DNA from: an uncultured Eubacteriales bacterium
GTDB lineage: Bacteria; Bacillota; Clostridia; Tissierellales; Peptoniphilaceae
Direction: 5' to 3'
Length of the DNA stretch: 64,000 nucleotides
Assembly (NCBI GenBank): GCA_900540185.1
Contig: UQFH01000004.1
Coordinates: forward strand, 1 to 64,000
Under the pieces are notes generated by a model, which did no database searches, had not been told where the DNA came from, and saw only the letters and a program-made list of their open reading frames with translations. Positions within the stretch are counted from its first letter, which is position 1; every line of letters starts with the position of its first letter. Shown in pieces: positions 45,517 through 53,463 of this stretch. A program made the position numbers and the translations under genes.

Positions 45517-46770
45517 TTATTTCTTTAAATTTTTTCTCATTTCTACAAGTCTTACAACACGGTTCATTTCGTTGTTTACAAGCATAATGCCTTCGTCAAC
45601 GCCCATGCCCGGTTTTGCAAGTTGTTGTAGTGCGCCTGCTGCCATTGCGATGTCTGTAATGATTTCAGCTGATCTTGAAGTTTCATTACATGTTCCGCCG
45701 CAGTATGCGCCGACTTTATTGTCACGGCAATATTTGATTGCCTTGATTGTGTTGTTGATACCACCCAAGTCAGGTGTCTTAATTTGGATAACATGTCCTG
45801 CTCCTGCGTCAACGAAGTCAACTACGTCTTCGTATGTGTTGCACCATTCGTCAGCTACAAGTTCAACATGTGTTCCGTCTTCGTCGAGTTTCTTTGTAAG
45901 AGCTGCCAAGACGTCAATTTGTTTTTGTCTTTCGCCGCAGTCCATAGGTCCTTCGATTCTAACCTTAAATGGAGCAGCAGCCTTTTCGACTTTCTTCATG
46001 TATTCAGCCATCTTTTCTACATCGTTTTCGAATACGTCACCGATTGTTCCGTAAACGTCGATGTGGAAAGTTGGATTATAGTCAGGATTTTGACGCATTG
46101 TCTTGATTCTGTCTCTTAACCATTCAATATATTCGAGTAGGAGTTCACCGTTTTTACCTGTTTTTTCTTCAACATTGTTGAATAATCCGTGAGGTAAAAC
46201 GTCAGCTTCTTTAATAATCATCTTGTCTGCGTTTGAGTATCTGTCATCGCCTGATTGAGCAAAAATTGGAACACGATTGATTTCAACACCTGTGTTGTAT
46301 TCATCTCTAACAATTTCAGCACGTGTAACATGTTTAGCTTTTGCAGTTGCATCGAGTAAAGCTTGTGTGATACCGTATCTGATTGCTGTGTGGAGTCTGT
46401 GTCCGTCAATTTGGAGGTGATCCATTTCTTCAGCCAATTCTTTGAATGAATCTACTTCACGTCCGACCAATTGTTCTTTGATAGGTCCTTCAATAAGTGG
46501 AATATAATCCTTTGCGAGGAAAAGTGGGTCACGTCCGCCTGCTCCTGAATATTGAACAGCTGCACAGTCTCCCCATGCGATTTGTCCGTCTTCCAAAACA
46601 AGTAAGACACTAATTGCTTCACCCGGCATTCTAATGCTTGTGAATCCTTCTGTTACAGGGTCTCCGACATAGAACATTCCGTCGTGTTTTGCACCCATCT
46701 TAATTGCCTTTTGGTCATCAAAGTAAAATCCGGTTTTGCCCGCACTTGCTACTACATCTACAATTTTCAT
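45517..46770 (-). CDS. mal: Methylaspartate ammonia-lyase
   Basis: Removes ammonia from (2S,3S)-3-methylaspartate to give mesaconate. 417 residues, enolase superfamily TIM barrel. The active-site residues known from the Citrobacter/Clostridium enzymes fall at identical numbers here: His194 (LPHG), Asp238 (HIDVYG), Glu273 (IEGPMD), Asp307 (VADEW) and catalytic Lys331 (IKTPDLGG). AAGGAGA precedes the ATG. It follows glmE by 66 bp and is the second step of the operon's pathway. Confidence 0.98.
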   Translation of the reverse strand: MKIVDVVASAGKTGFYFDDQKAIKMGAKHDGMFYVGDPVTEGFTSIRMPGEAISVLLVLEDGQIAWGDCAAVQYSGAGGRDPLFLAKDYIPLIEGPIKEQLVGREVDSFKELAEEMDHLQIDGHRLHTAIRYGITQALLDATAKAKHVTRAEIVRDEYNTGVEINRVPIFAQSGDDRYSNADKMIIKEADVLPHGLFNNVEEKTGKNGELLLEYIEWLRDRIKTMRQNPDYNPTFHIDVYGTIGDVFENDVEKMAEYMKKVEKAAAPFKVRIEGPMDCGERQKQIDVLAALTKKLDEDGTHVELVADEWCNTYEDVVDFVDAGAGHVIQIKTPDLGGINNTIKAIKYCRDNKVGAYCGGTCNETSRSAEIITDIAMAAGALQQLAKPGMGVDEGIMLVNNEMNRVVRLVEMRKNLKK

Positions 46771-46836
46771 AGTATAATTCTCCTTTTAAAATAAATATTG
46801 TAACTCGAAAATATAATCGGCATTTTGCCGACTAAA

Positions 46837-48291
46837 CTACTTTTGAGGTCTGCCTATGAGCTTACCAAGTCCAACAGCAAATATATCATCAACAGTCATT
46901 TGGAAACTTGGGTCACGACCTTCGTCTTTACCGCGTTTTTCCAATTTTTCCCTGTTAATATCTTTAACTTCCTTACTAAACGGAACATTTCCGAAATCCA
47001 AATATCTTACGCAACCTTCAAAGTCACGAGCCGGCATAACAAGACCCTTGTTGTATCTTGACGGTGCGAATGGAACGTCTAAGACACCGGCTTCGAAAGC
47101 TTTGACTGTTCCCACAGCCAAGTCGCCGTTTCCAAGTTTGAAAACAGTGTCCATGATTTCTTTTGTTTCAAGTTTAATAAGATCAATTTCTTCTTGAAGT
47201 CTCTTGCATGGAAGAAGTCTTTGTCCTTCAAGCATATTTAAAACCATCTTTGTGGTTCTTATACCTTCAGCATTTGCTTCCTTTGTAGGAATACCGAAAG
47301 CTTCGTGCGGCGTCTTTACAATAACTTTTGTTGCGCCTGCAAGAGCTGCAGTTGCACTGCCCCAAGCGATAACTCCGAATGCCTTTGCTTCATCTTGTGG
47401 GAATCCGCCCATCCATTGGTGGAAAACTGTTGTAACACAACAATCGTCATATCCGTATTCTTTAAGATAAGCTTCAGTTTGTTCTTCAAGAGCTCTTATA
47501 GCTGCAACGTCTTGATAGAGGTTGCCGCATTGTCCGTAACCGACTGTGATACTCTTTACACCTTGTTCAGCAGCTAAAAGTGCTTCTATAATTCCGACTG
47601 AGTTGGAATTGCTCGGTGGAACAAGTGTACCTGTCAAAGGTCCGAACGGTTCACGGTTGATTTCAACGCCGTTTTCTTCATAGAATCCGACAAGTCTGTC
47701 GCAATATTGCCAGTCAATAAGTGACTTTTCAATTGAAACACTCTTTGCATATGGAACATTGTATGAAATGCAGCCGCCTTCGTTTGAAGTATATCCGCCG
47801 GCGTGCATAACTTCTGCAAGAAGTCTTGAGTCAGGTGTACCATGTCTCATTTGAACAGGTAGGTCAACTGCTTCAACAACTTGTCTTGCTCCGTGAACAC
47901 CGTGGTTAACTCCAGGGAAGCCGTTTAAGAGAGATCTTCCTGCAGCTTTAGATTGGTCGATACCTCTTTGGCATTCTTCATATCTGTTTTGACGTGAGTA
48001 TGCGTCAATTGTTGACGGCAAAAAGTCTGCTCCGCCTTCGTTTTGTAAGTGAAGAAGAAGCTTTATATGTTCATCGATAAGAGCAACCCCTGCTCTCGGT
48101 TCTGCTGTTGTAATCCCTTTTTCCTTTGCTTTTCTGATTTTCTTTGCAAAGTTTTTGTGATCCGGCAATTTCTTTAAATAATCTATCGCCTCTTGTAAAT
48201 CTACTTCTTTTCCGGTCGGCCATCCGCGAAGAACTTCTTCTCTCGTTTCGAAAAATTCCGCATCGGACCATTTTTTATTTTGAACTTTCAT
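46837..48291 (-). CDS. glmE: Glutamate mutase epsilon (E) subunit
   Basis: Catalytic TIM-barrel subunit of adenosylcobalamin-dependent glutamate mutase, which rearranges L-glutamate to (2S,3S)-3-methylaspartate. 484 residues, one more than the Clostridium cochlearium subunit. Recognisable segments are LPDHKNFAKKI, FPGVNHGVHGARQV, QMRHGTPDSRLLAEVMHAGG and VTTVFHQWMGGFPQDE. It lies 8 bp after glmL. It works as a tetramer with the sigma subunit. Confidence 0.98.
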   Translation of the reverse strand: MKVQNKKWSDAEFFETREEVLRGWPTGKEVDLQEAIDYLKKLPDHKNFAKKIRKAKEKGITTAEPRAGVALIDEHIKLLLHLQNEGGADFLPSTIDAYSRQNRYEECQRGIDQSKAAGRSLLNGFPGVNHGVHGARQVVEAVDLPVQMRHGTPDSRLLAEVMHAGGYTSNEGGCISYNVPYAKSVSIEKSLIDWQYCDRLVGFYEENGVEINREPFGPLTGTLVPPSNSNSVGIIEALLAAEQGVKSITVGYGQCGNLYQDVAAIRALEEQTEAYLKEYGYDDCCVTTVFHQWMGGFPQDEAKAFGVIAWGSATAALAGATKVIVKTPHEAFGIPTKEANAEGIRTTKMVLNMLEGQRLLPCKRLQEEIDLIKLETKEIMDTVFKLGNGDLAVGTVKAFEAGVLDVPFAPSRYNKGLVMPARDFEGCVRYLDFGNVPFSKEVKDINREKLEKRGKDEGRDPSFQMTVDDIFAVGLGKLIGRPQK

Positions 48292-48299
48292 TTATCCTC

Positions 48300-49730
48300 C
48301 TAGATCATCGCCGGTTCGTCTTCTTCCGGCATGCTCGTATTTTTTACTTTTGTATCTAAAATATATTTCTTCATCATTCTTACCGCCATATCAGGGTCAA
48401 TCATTGTAAGAAGCCCCATTGCGGAGAGAATATATCTCTTATCTACATAATAATCAGGAAATCTCGGTTTTAAACTGTTTAAGTCGTCCGGTCTGAAACT
48501 TGCGGCGCTTAAAATTTCATCGAAATTGTCAGAATTTACAATGACTCCTCCGGTTCCAATCAAAATTTTTACATCGGAGAGGTCCTTGCCTTTTTGAGAA
48601 TAAACGACTCCCGTTGTGCTGTACACCGGTTCGACAACGCCTGCGTGTCTCTTTACACTGAGGTCCACACAAATTTTTGCCATAGCTTCGTCAAACGCGA
48701 TATCTTCAGGTCTTGTACTTACAAAAGATGTGTTTTCATATCTCTTTAAATATTCCTCTTCAGGATTATATTTTGAAATGTCCAAATATTTTCTGAGCAT
48801 TCTCATACCGCTTGCTTCAAAAACACTCATCGAGCTGTATCTCATGCCGAGGTCGCCCTCAACTGTTCTCTTTGCAAACGGTTCTTCAAGACCTACTGTG
48901 AAAACTCCCGGCTTTGTCGGGTCTCCCCAACCGACGGTGTGAATGTCGGTTGTAGCTCCACCTACGTCAACGACGATAAGATCGCCGACACCTTCTTCAT
49001 TTGTGGTACCTTTTGAAAGAACTTCCGCAGCTTTCAGAACTGATTGCGGCGTCGGCATTGCAACGCTTGAAATTTCGCTTTCAACATTTTTCATGCCCTT
49101 TGCTTTCGTAATATTTCCCATGAAAATTTCACGAATCGTTTCTCTTGCAGGTTCAACATTTATCTCATTGATTTTTGGCATAACATTTTCTGTAAAATAA
49201 AGATTGTCCTTGCCTTCAAATATTTTCTTTATCTCGTCTTCGGCAGATTTGTTTCCCGCAACAACAATAGGAATTTTTATTTCGTGCTCAAGAAGTCCCT
49301 TCGCGTTGTGAATAATGGTTTCAGTATTTCCGCCGTCGGTTCCGCCTGCAAGCAAAATAATGTCGGCGTTTGAAATGGCAATTTTTTCAAATTCGCTCGA
49401 GTTTAATTTGAATGCATAGTTTGCAATAACTCTTGCGCCTGCTCCAAGAGCGGCTCTTTTTGCAGCTTCCGCCGTTAAATCCGGAACAAGACCGATTGAA
49501 ATCATCTTGAGTCCGCCCGCTGCGGAAGAACACGCCAAAGTCTTAACGACTTCATAGTCCTCTCCGACCTTTTCGTTCAATTCCTTGAGTGCTTTTTCAT
49601 AACCGTATTTTACATCCGTGCCGACAGTAGTATAACTTTTTGCCGTTGCTACAATCTCTTCTTTTTCAATGTCAATCAAAGTAAGCTTTGTAAATGTGCT
49701 TCCAAAATCGATAAATTTATAAGTTTTCAT
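48300..49730 (-). CDS. glmL: Glutamate mutase reactivating factor (MutL/GlmL)
   Basis: 476 residues of the ASKHA ATPase fold. It exchanges damaged cobalamin on glutamate mutase using ATP. Phosphate-binding motifs are DFGSTFTKLTLIDIE at the N terminus and VVDVGGATTDIHTVGWG near residue 255, with LIGTGGVIVNS as a third. It sits between glmS and glmE, the standard order in clostridia that use the methylaspartate pathway. Confidence 0.97.
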   Translation of the reverse strand: MKTYKFIDFGSTFTKLTLIDIEKEEIVATAKSYTTVGTDVKYGYEKALKELNEKVGEDYEVVKTLACSSAAGGLKMISIGLVPDLTAEAAKRAALGAGARVIANYAFKLNSSEFEKIAISNADIILLAGGTDGGNTETIIHNAKGLLEHEIKIPIVVAGNKSAEDEIKKIFEGKDNLYFTENVMPKINEINVEPARETIREIFMGNITKAKGMKNVESEISSVAMPTPQSVLKAAEVLSKGTTNEEGVGDLIVVDVGGATTDIHTVGWGDPTKPGVFTVGLEEPFAKRTVEGDLGMRYSSMSVFEASGMRMLRKYLDISKYNPEEEYLKRYENTSFVSTRPEDIAFDEAMAKICVDLSVKRHAGVVEPVYSTTGVVYSQKGKDLSDVKILIGTGGVIVNSDNFDEILSAASFRPDDLNSLKPRFPDYYVDKRYILSAMGLLTMIDPDMAVRMMKKYILDTKVKNTSMPEEDEPAMI

Positions 49731-49758
49731 AAACCTCTGTCCTAATTAATTGCGATAA

Positions 49759-50181
49759 CTAATCCGTTATATTTAAATCGTGTTTTAAATCTTTTATAGT
49801 GGTTTCAGGTGCTGTTCCCGGTGGGTAACATTGATTGAATCCCATATCATAGAAACGCTTTTTGACCTCGTCAAAATCTTGTTTTCCTACAACTACGTTT
49901 CCGCCTATGTAAAGCAAAACGTCATCTAAACCTGCTTCATTCATCTTGTCTCTCATTCCTTGAACGTCAAGTTCCCCTTGACCATAGAGTGAGCTTACAC
50001 AAATTGCGGCAGCATTTGTTTCAATTGCAGCGTTTATGAAGTCTTCTTGCGGTGAAAGCACCCCAATATTAACAACATTAAAACCTGCTTGCTCAAATGC
50101 GTGGTCCAAAATTCTTAAACCAACTGCGTGGCAGTCTGAACCGATAACACCAAGTACCAGTGTTTTCTTGTCTCTAGCCAT
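49759..50181 (-). CDS. glmS: Glutamate mutase sigma (S) subunit, B12-binding
   Basis: 140 residues, a cobalamin-binding Rossmann-like domain. The base-off motif DCHAVG gives Asp16, His18 (cobalt ligand) and Gly21, with further B12-site segments SSLYGQGE and GGNVVVGKQ. It is close in sequence to the Clostridium cochlearium sigma subunit. AAGGAGG precedes the ATG. It is the first gene of the operon. The symbol is also used for glucosamine-6-phosphate synthase, which this is not. Confidence 0.98.
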   Translation of the reverse strand: MARDKKTLVLGVIGSDCHAVGLRILDHAFEQAGFNVVNIGVLSPQEDFINAAIETNAAAICVSSLYGQGELDVQGMRDKMNEAGLDDVLLYIGGNVVVGKQDFDEVKKRFYDMGFNQCYPPGTAPETTIKDLKHDLNITD

Positions 50182-50213
50182 ATTAAATCCTCCTTAATAA
50201 TATCGTCAACTCC

Positions 50214-50242
50214 ATTATACCCAATGCAGAAATGCTTTGCAA
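50214..50242 (-). promoter_or_regulatory. Promoter of the glutamate-fermentation operon
   Basis: Minus strand TTGCAA (50237-50242), 17 bp spacer, TATAAT (50214-50219), 32 bp before the glmS ATG. The spacer contains TTTCTGCA, related to the repeated TTGCAGAA elements upstream. Confidence 0.7.
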
Positions 50243-50565
50243 GTCACAATATACAGTTGAAAATCATAATAACCGTATAAATCTTTTTGCAATTTTTTTA
50301 AAAAAAGTTGCAGAATTTTACGCTATAAGCCTTTATAAGTGATATAAATCACCATTTCTGCAAGATTTTGAAAAAAAGTTGCAGAACTTGCAAGAAGTCC
50401 GCTTTTTAGCACGATAAATTATTTAGTTGCTACCCCATATGTAGTACTCTTGTCTAAATATTATCACTTTTTATACAAAAATTATTTTTATTAAGAAAGA
50501 ATTCTAAAATAATAAATTTCGTTTTGCAATTTTGTCGAATAGTTTTAAATTGTTTTAAAAAAATA
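50243..50565. promoter_or_regulatory. Upstream region of glmS with TTGCAGAA repeats
   Basis: About 320 AT-rich bases without a gene. TTGCAGAA occurs at 50308-50315 and 50379-50386, each preceded by GTT-poly-A (AAAAAAAG). Its inverse TTCTGCAA is at 50356-50363, so 50356-50386 is an inverted repeat with a 15-bp spacer. The palindrome CTTGCAAG follows at 50387-50394. These could be regulator-binding sites for the operon. No cobalamin riboswitch consensus was found. Confidence 0.55.
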
Positions 50566-50588
50566 AAACATCGCCGCTTGGATGTTTT
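50559..50588 (-). terminator. Terminator of the metallopeptidase gene
   Basis: AAAACATC (50565-50572) pairs with GATGTTTT (50581-50588), followed by TTTTTTT on the minus strand. It overlaps the stop codon of the 50587 gene. Confidence 0.85.
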
Positions 50589-51288
50589 ATAATCTTATTT
50601 TTAACATTTCGTCGCACTCTTTTCTCATGGAAAAAGTTTCGTCCAAAAGTTTATAAAATCTTTTTGTGTGATTTTTTTCTTTCAAATGCGTGAGCTCGTG
50701 GAGCAAAATGTATAAAAGACATATCTCGTCATACTTTGCAAGATTTAAATTAACCCACACTCGCCTCTCCTTAATATTGCAAGTCCCCCATCTCGTCTTC
50801 ATATTTTTTATTCGGACTTCATTCGAAGAAACTCCCGCCATCTCTTCCGCGAGTTTTAAAAAAGTTTCAAGTTTCAGCCTGAGCTCTCTTCGATAAAACT
50901 CATTTAAATTTCTTTCAATTTCCTTTGAATCGCTCAAATCTTTAACATAGCTAAAAATATCACGCTCGTTCATAACCGGAAATTCCTTCGAATCTACAAC
51001 TCGAAGAGTGTAGGCTTTTCCCCAAAGAAAATGCTTCTCGCCGTCTACAAACTTTTTGTCCGAGTTCACACTTCTCCTCTTTTCGTCGTTTATATGTTTC
51101 TTTAAAACTTCGATATTCTTCTTTGCAAAATTTAAAATATACCCATCGCTGACCTCGGGAGCGGTAAGAACAACCTCATCGCCCCCCCGCTTAACACGAA
51201 TATATAAATTTTTCATATTTGTCTTTTTAATGACTTTTATTTTTATACCGTCGACAGATATTTCTTTTTCTGAAATAATTCTCCTCAT
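50587..51288 (-). CDS. YgjP-like zinc metallopeptidase (DUF45/WLM type)
   Basis: 233 residues. The zinc site HELTH lies near residue 190 (LLHELTHLKEKNHTKRFYKLL), with a conserved MKTRWGTCN motif before it. Both are typical of YgjP/SprT-like proteins. E. coli YgjP has been reported to act on UTP, so true peptidase activity is uncertain. It directly follows the YbjQ gene. Confidence 0.9.
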   Translation of the reverse strand: MRRIISEKEISVDGIKIKVIKKTNMKNLYIRVKRGGDEVVLTAPEVSDGYILNFAKKNIEVLKKHINDEKRRSVNSDKKFVDGEKHFLWGKAYTLRVVDSKEFPVMNERDIFSYVKDLSDSKEIERNLNEFYRRELRLKLETFLKLAEEMAGVSSNEVRIKNMKTRWGTCNIKERRVWVNLNLAKYDEICLLYILLHELTHLKEKNHTKRFYKLLDETFSMRKECDEMLKIRL

Positions 51289-51618
51289 CTATTCCGCACT
51301 TCTTATTTTTACCGCCGTGCCCGAAATGGTGACCATAATCATCGAGCCCGCTTGCCCCAAAACTTCATAGTCCATCTTGCATCCGACAACGGCATCCGCC
51401 CCCATCCTTGCGGCACGTTCTTTCATTTCTTCAATCGCTTCTTCTCTAGCCTCTAAAAGTTCTTTCTCATAGCCTTTGCTTCGACCGCCGAAAAAGTCAC
51501 GAAGTCCCGCACCGAAATCTCTTATAAAGTCGACTCCGGAAACTACCTCGCCAAACACGATGTCCATGTATTCATAAATGACTTTTCCTTCAATGCTGTT
51601 CGTTGTTGTTACAATCAT
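51289..51618 (-). CDS. YbjQ/UPF0145 family protein
   Basis: 109 residues, normal for the family, which forms small pentameric beta-rich proteins of unknown role. The core is MADAVVG-like (RMGADAVVGCKMDYE) with TTTNSIEGKVI at the N terminus and a Gly-rich GAGLRDFFGGRS. AGGTAAAAAA precedes the ATG. Its stop lies directly against the start of the YgjP-like gene, so both share a transcript. Confidence 0.92.
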   Translation of the reverse strand: MIVTTTNSIEGKVIYEYMDIVFGEVVSGVDFIRDFGAGLRDFFGGRSKGYEKELLEAREEAIEEMKERAARMGADAVVGCKMDYEVLGQAGSMIMVTISGTAVKIRSAE

Positions 51619-51655
51619 TTTTTTACCTCCAACCGTTGAAAATTAATAAATAATA

Positions 51656-51681
51656 TAGTATATTAAAATATAGATATACTA
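51656..51681. promoter_or_regulatory. Inverted repeat in a divergent promoter region
   Basis: TAGTATAT (51656-51663) and ATATACTA (51674-51681) are perfect inverted arms with a 10-bp spacer. They lie between the divergent YbjQ and patatin genes. It is a candidate operator acting on both; AT-rich chance palindromes are also common. Confidence 0.4.
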
Positions 51682-51736
51682 CTATCAATATACCCAAATT
51701 AATCTAAACATATATCGGAAAGGACATCAAAAGTAC

Positions 51737-52858
51737 ATGAAAAAGAAATATGGATTAGCCCTTGAGGGCGGTGGAGCCAAAGGCTCTTATCAAATAGGTG
51801 CATATCTGGGACTTATAGAAATGGGTTTTGAGTTTGAAGCAGTCACAGGCACTTCTATCGGAGCGATAAACGGTGCTTTCATCGCCTCGGGCGAAGTTGA
51901 CAAATGTATAAATCTCTGGACAAACCAATCTTTAAAAGAGCCTGTAAGAACCGAATCTATGGCAATCATGCCGGAAATAAAAGAGGACGCCGACTTTCTC
52001 ACAACTTTAAAAGAACTCGTCAAGGTAATGCACAAGGGAACGATTCCTCTGACTCCTTTAAAAGAGCTCGTCTACAATAGTCTTGACGAGAAAAAAATAA
52101 GAAATTCAAAAACGAAATTCGGACTTGTAACGGTAAATGTTACCGATAAAAGAGGAGAGGAACTTTTTGCGGAAGATATTCCGAAGGGACAACTTTTGGA
52201 TTATATAATTGCAAGTTCATATCTTCCGGTTTTTAAAATGGAGCCGCTAAACGGAAAATATTTTCTTGACGGCGGTTTTTACAACAAAATTCCGTACAGT
52301 ATGATTGAATCTTTGGGACTTACTCCGGTAATCATAAGAGTAAATCCGAAGGACTACAGAGACGGAAAGTTTCCACAAAACGCCATAATAATAGAGCCGC
52401 GCGAAAAAGTGAACTCCACTCTTAATTTCGACTCCGAAAAAGCGGACAAACTTATAAGTCTCGGCTTCTATGATGCAATGAGAGTTGTAAAAAAATTAAT
52501 CGGAAAAGAATATTATTTCGAGCCAATAACGGAACATGAAGCGCTCACTATTTTCAAAAAGCATCTTTTCAAGTATTTCGAAAAGAATAAGTCGGACTAC
52601 AAATACAGCTCAACTTATAGAATATTTTTTGAAGAGTATCTTCCGAAAGCTGCAAGTGACCTTTCGCTCGGCTCGGACTACACAGTTGTCGACGTGCTTG
52701 TCTCAATTGTGGAAGAGTCCGCAAAGAAGAATGGCGTCGAAAGATTTGCAGTACACAATATTACGGACATAACAGATACCATGAATGTTGACGATTTTTT
52801 AACCACAAGTTTCAGACAAAACGTCATCAATAAAATCAAAGAATTTAGAAATTTATAG
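51737..52858 (+). CDS. Patatin-like phospholipase
   Basis: 373 residues. Acyl hydrolase with a Ser-Asp dyad: glycine-rich oxyanion loop EGGGAKGSYQIGAY at the N terminus, nucleophile Ser in GTSIGAING, and the catalytic Asp in DGGFYNKIPY (near residue 180). No signal peptide, so it is probably cytoplasmic. GGAAAGGAC lies before the ATG. The C-terminal ~150 residues do not match a domain I know. It starts a plus-strand pair with ybaK. Confidence 0.93.
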   Translation: MKKKYGLALEGGGAKGSYQIGAYLGLIEMGFEFEAVTGTSIGAINGAFIASGEVDKCINLWTNQSLKEPVRTESMAIMPEIKEDADFLTTLKELVKVMHKGTIPLTPLKELVYNSLDEKKIRNSKTKFGLVTVNVTDKRGEELFAEDIPKGQLLDYIIASSYLPVFKMEPLNGKYFLDGGFYNKIPYSMIESLGLTPVIIRVNPKDYRDGKFPQNAIIIEPREKVNSTLNFDSEKADKLISLGFYDAMRVVKKLIGKEYYFEPITEHEALTIFKKHLFKYFEKNKSDYKYSSTYRIFFEEYLPKAASDLSLGSDYTVVDVLVSIVEESAKKNGVERFAVHNITDITDTMNVDDFLTTSFRQNVINKIKEFRNL

Positions 52859-52867
52859 AGGGATAAA

Positions 52868-53344
52868 ATGAAAAAGACAAACGCCATGAGAATTCTCGAC
52901 AGCCAAAAAATAGAATACAGCGAAATCGAATATGACGCATCGAGCGGTATCTCGGCGCTTGACGTTGCCAAATCGACGGGAGAAGATCCGTCAAGAATTT
53001 ATAAAACATTGGTCTCGGTTTCGAGAGAAAAAGAGCATTTCGTTTTTGTCGTGCCCGCTGAAAAGGAACTCGATTTAAAAAAAGCGGCAACCGCCGCGGG
53101 AACAAAAAACATCGAAATGATTCCTCAAAAAGAACTCCTTCCTTTGACCGGATATGTTCACGGCGGTTGTTCACCCGTCGGGATGAAAAAAGAGTTTGAG
53201 ACTTTTCTCGACTCAAGCGCAAAGGACAAGGATTATATTTTTATAAGCGGCGGAAAAATCGGCATTCAAATAAAAATAAATCCGGACGACCTGGTGGGGT
53301 CAATTGACGGAAAATATTTTGAAATTTCAAAAGACAAGGATTGA
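52868..53344 (+). CDS. ybaK: Cys-tRNA(Pro) deacylase YbaK/EbsC
   Basis: 158 residues. It removes cysteine wrongly loaded on tRNA-Pro. The conserved Lys and loop are seen in RIYKTLVSV, with VVPAEKELDLKKAA and the C-terminal VHGGCSPVGMKK (GxCSPxG motif). GAGGGATAAA precedes the ATG, 9 bp after the patatin gene. It ends with TGA, which confirms TGA as a stop codon here. Confidence 0.95.
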   Translation: MKKTNAMRILDSQKIEYSEIEYDASSGISALDVAKSTGEDPSRIYKTLVSVSREKEHFVFVVPAEKELDLKKAATAAGTKNIEMIPQKELLPLTGYVHGGCSPVGMKKEFETFLDSSAKDKDYIFISGGKIGIQIKINPDDLVGSIDGKYFEISKDKD

Positions 53345-53346
53345 TA

Positions 53347-53378
53347 TCTGTCGGGGCAAAACGCCTCGGCAGTTTTTT
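53347..53378 (+). terminator. Terminator of patatin-ybaK
   Basis: CTGTCGGGG pairs with CCTCGGCAG (53364-53372), followed by six T. Two G-T pairs are needed. Confidence 0.85.
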
Positions 53379-53412
53379 ATGTAAAAATAATTATATAAAT
53401 CCGGTTTAAATG

Positions 53413-53441
53413 TTGCCGAAATCACAATAAAATGTTAGAAT
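53413..53441 (+). promoter_or_regulatory. Promoter of the cysteine desulfidase-like gene
   Basis: TTGCCG (53413-53418), 17 bp spacer, TAGAAT (53436-53441). AGGAGG follows, then the ATG at 53464. Confidence 0.6.
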
Positions 53442-53463
53442 AGTATTTAGGAGGATTGTTTTA

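Noticed and set aside
50182..50586. Cobalamin riboswitch before glmS
   Set aside because: The B12-box consensus is absent and the region is too AT-rich for the fold.
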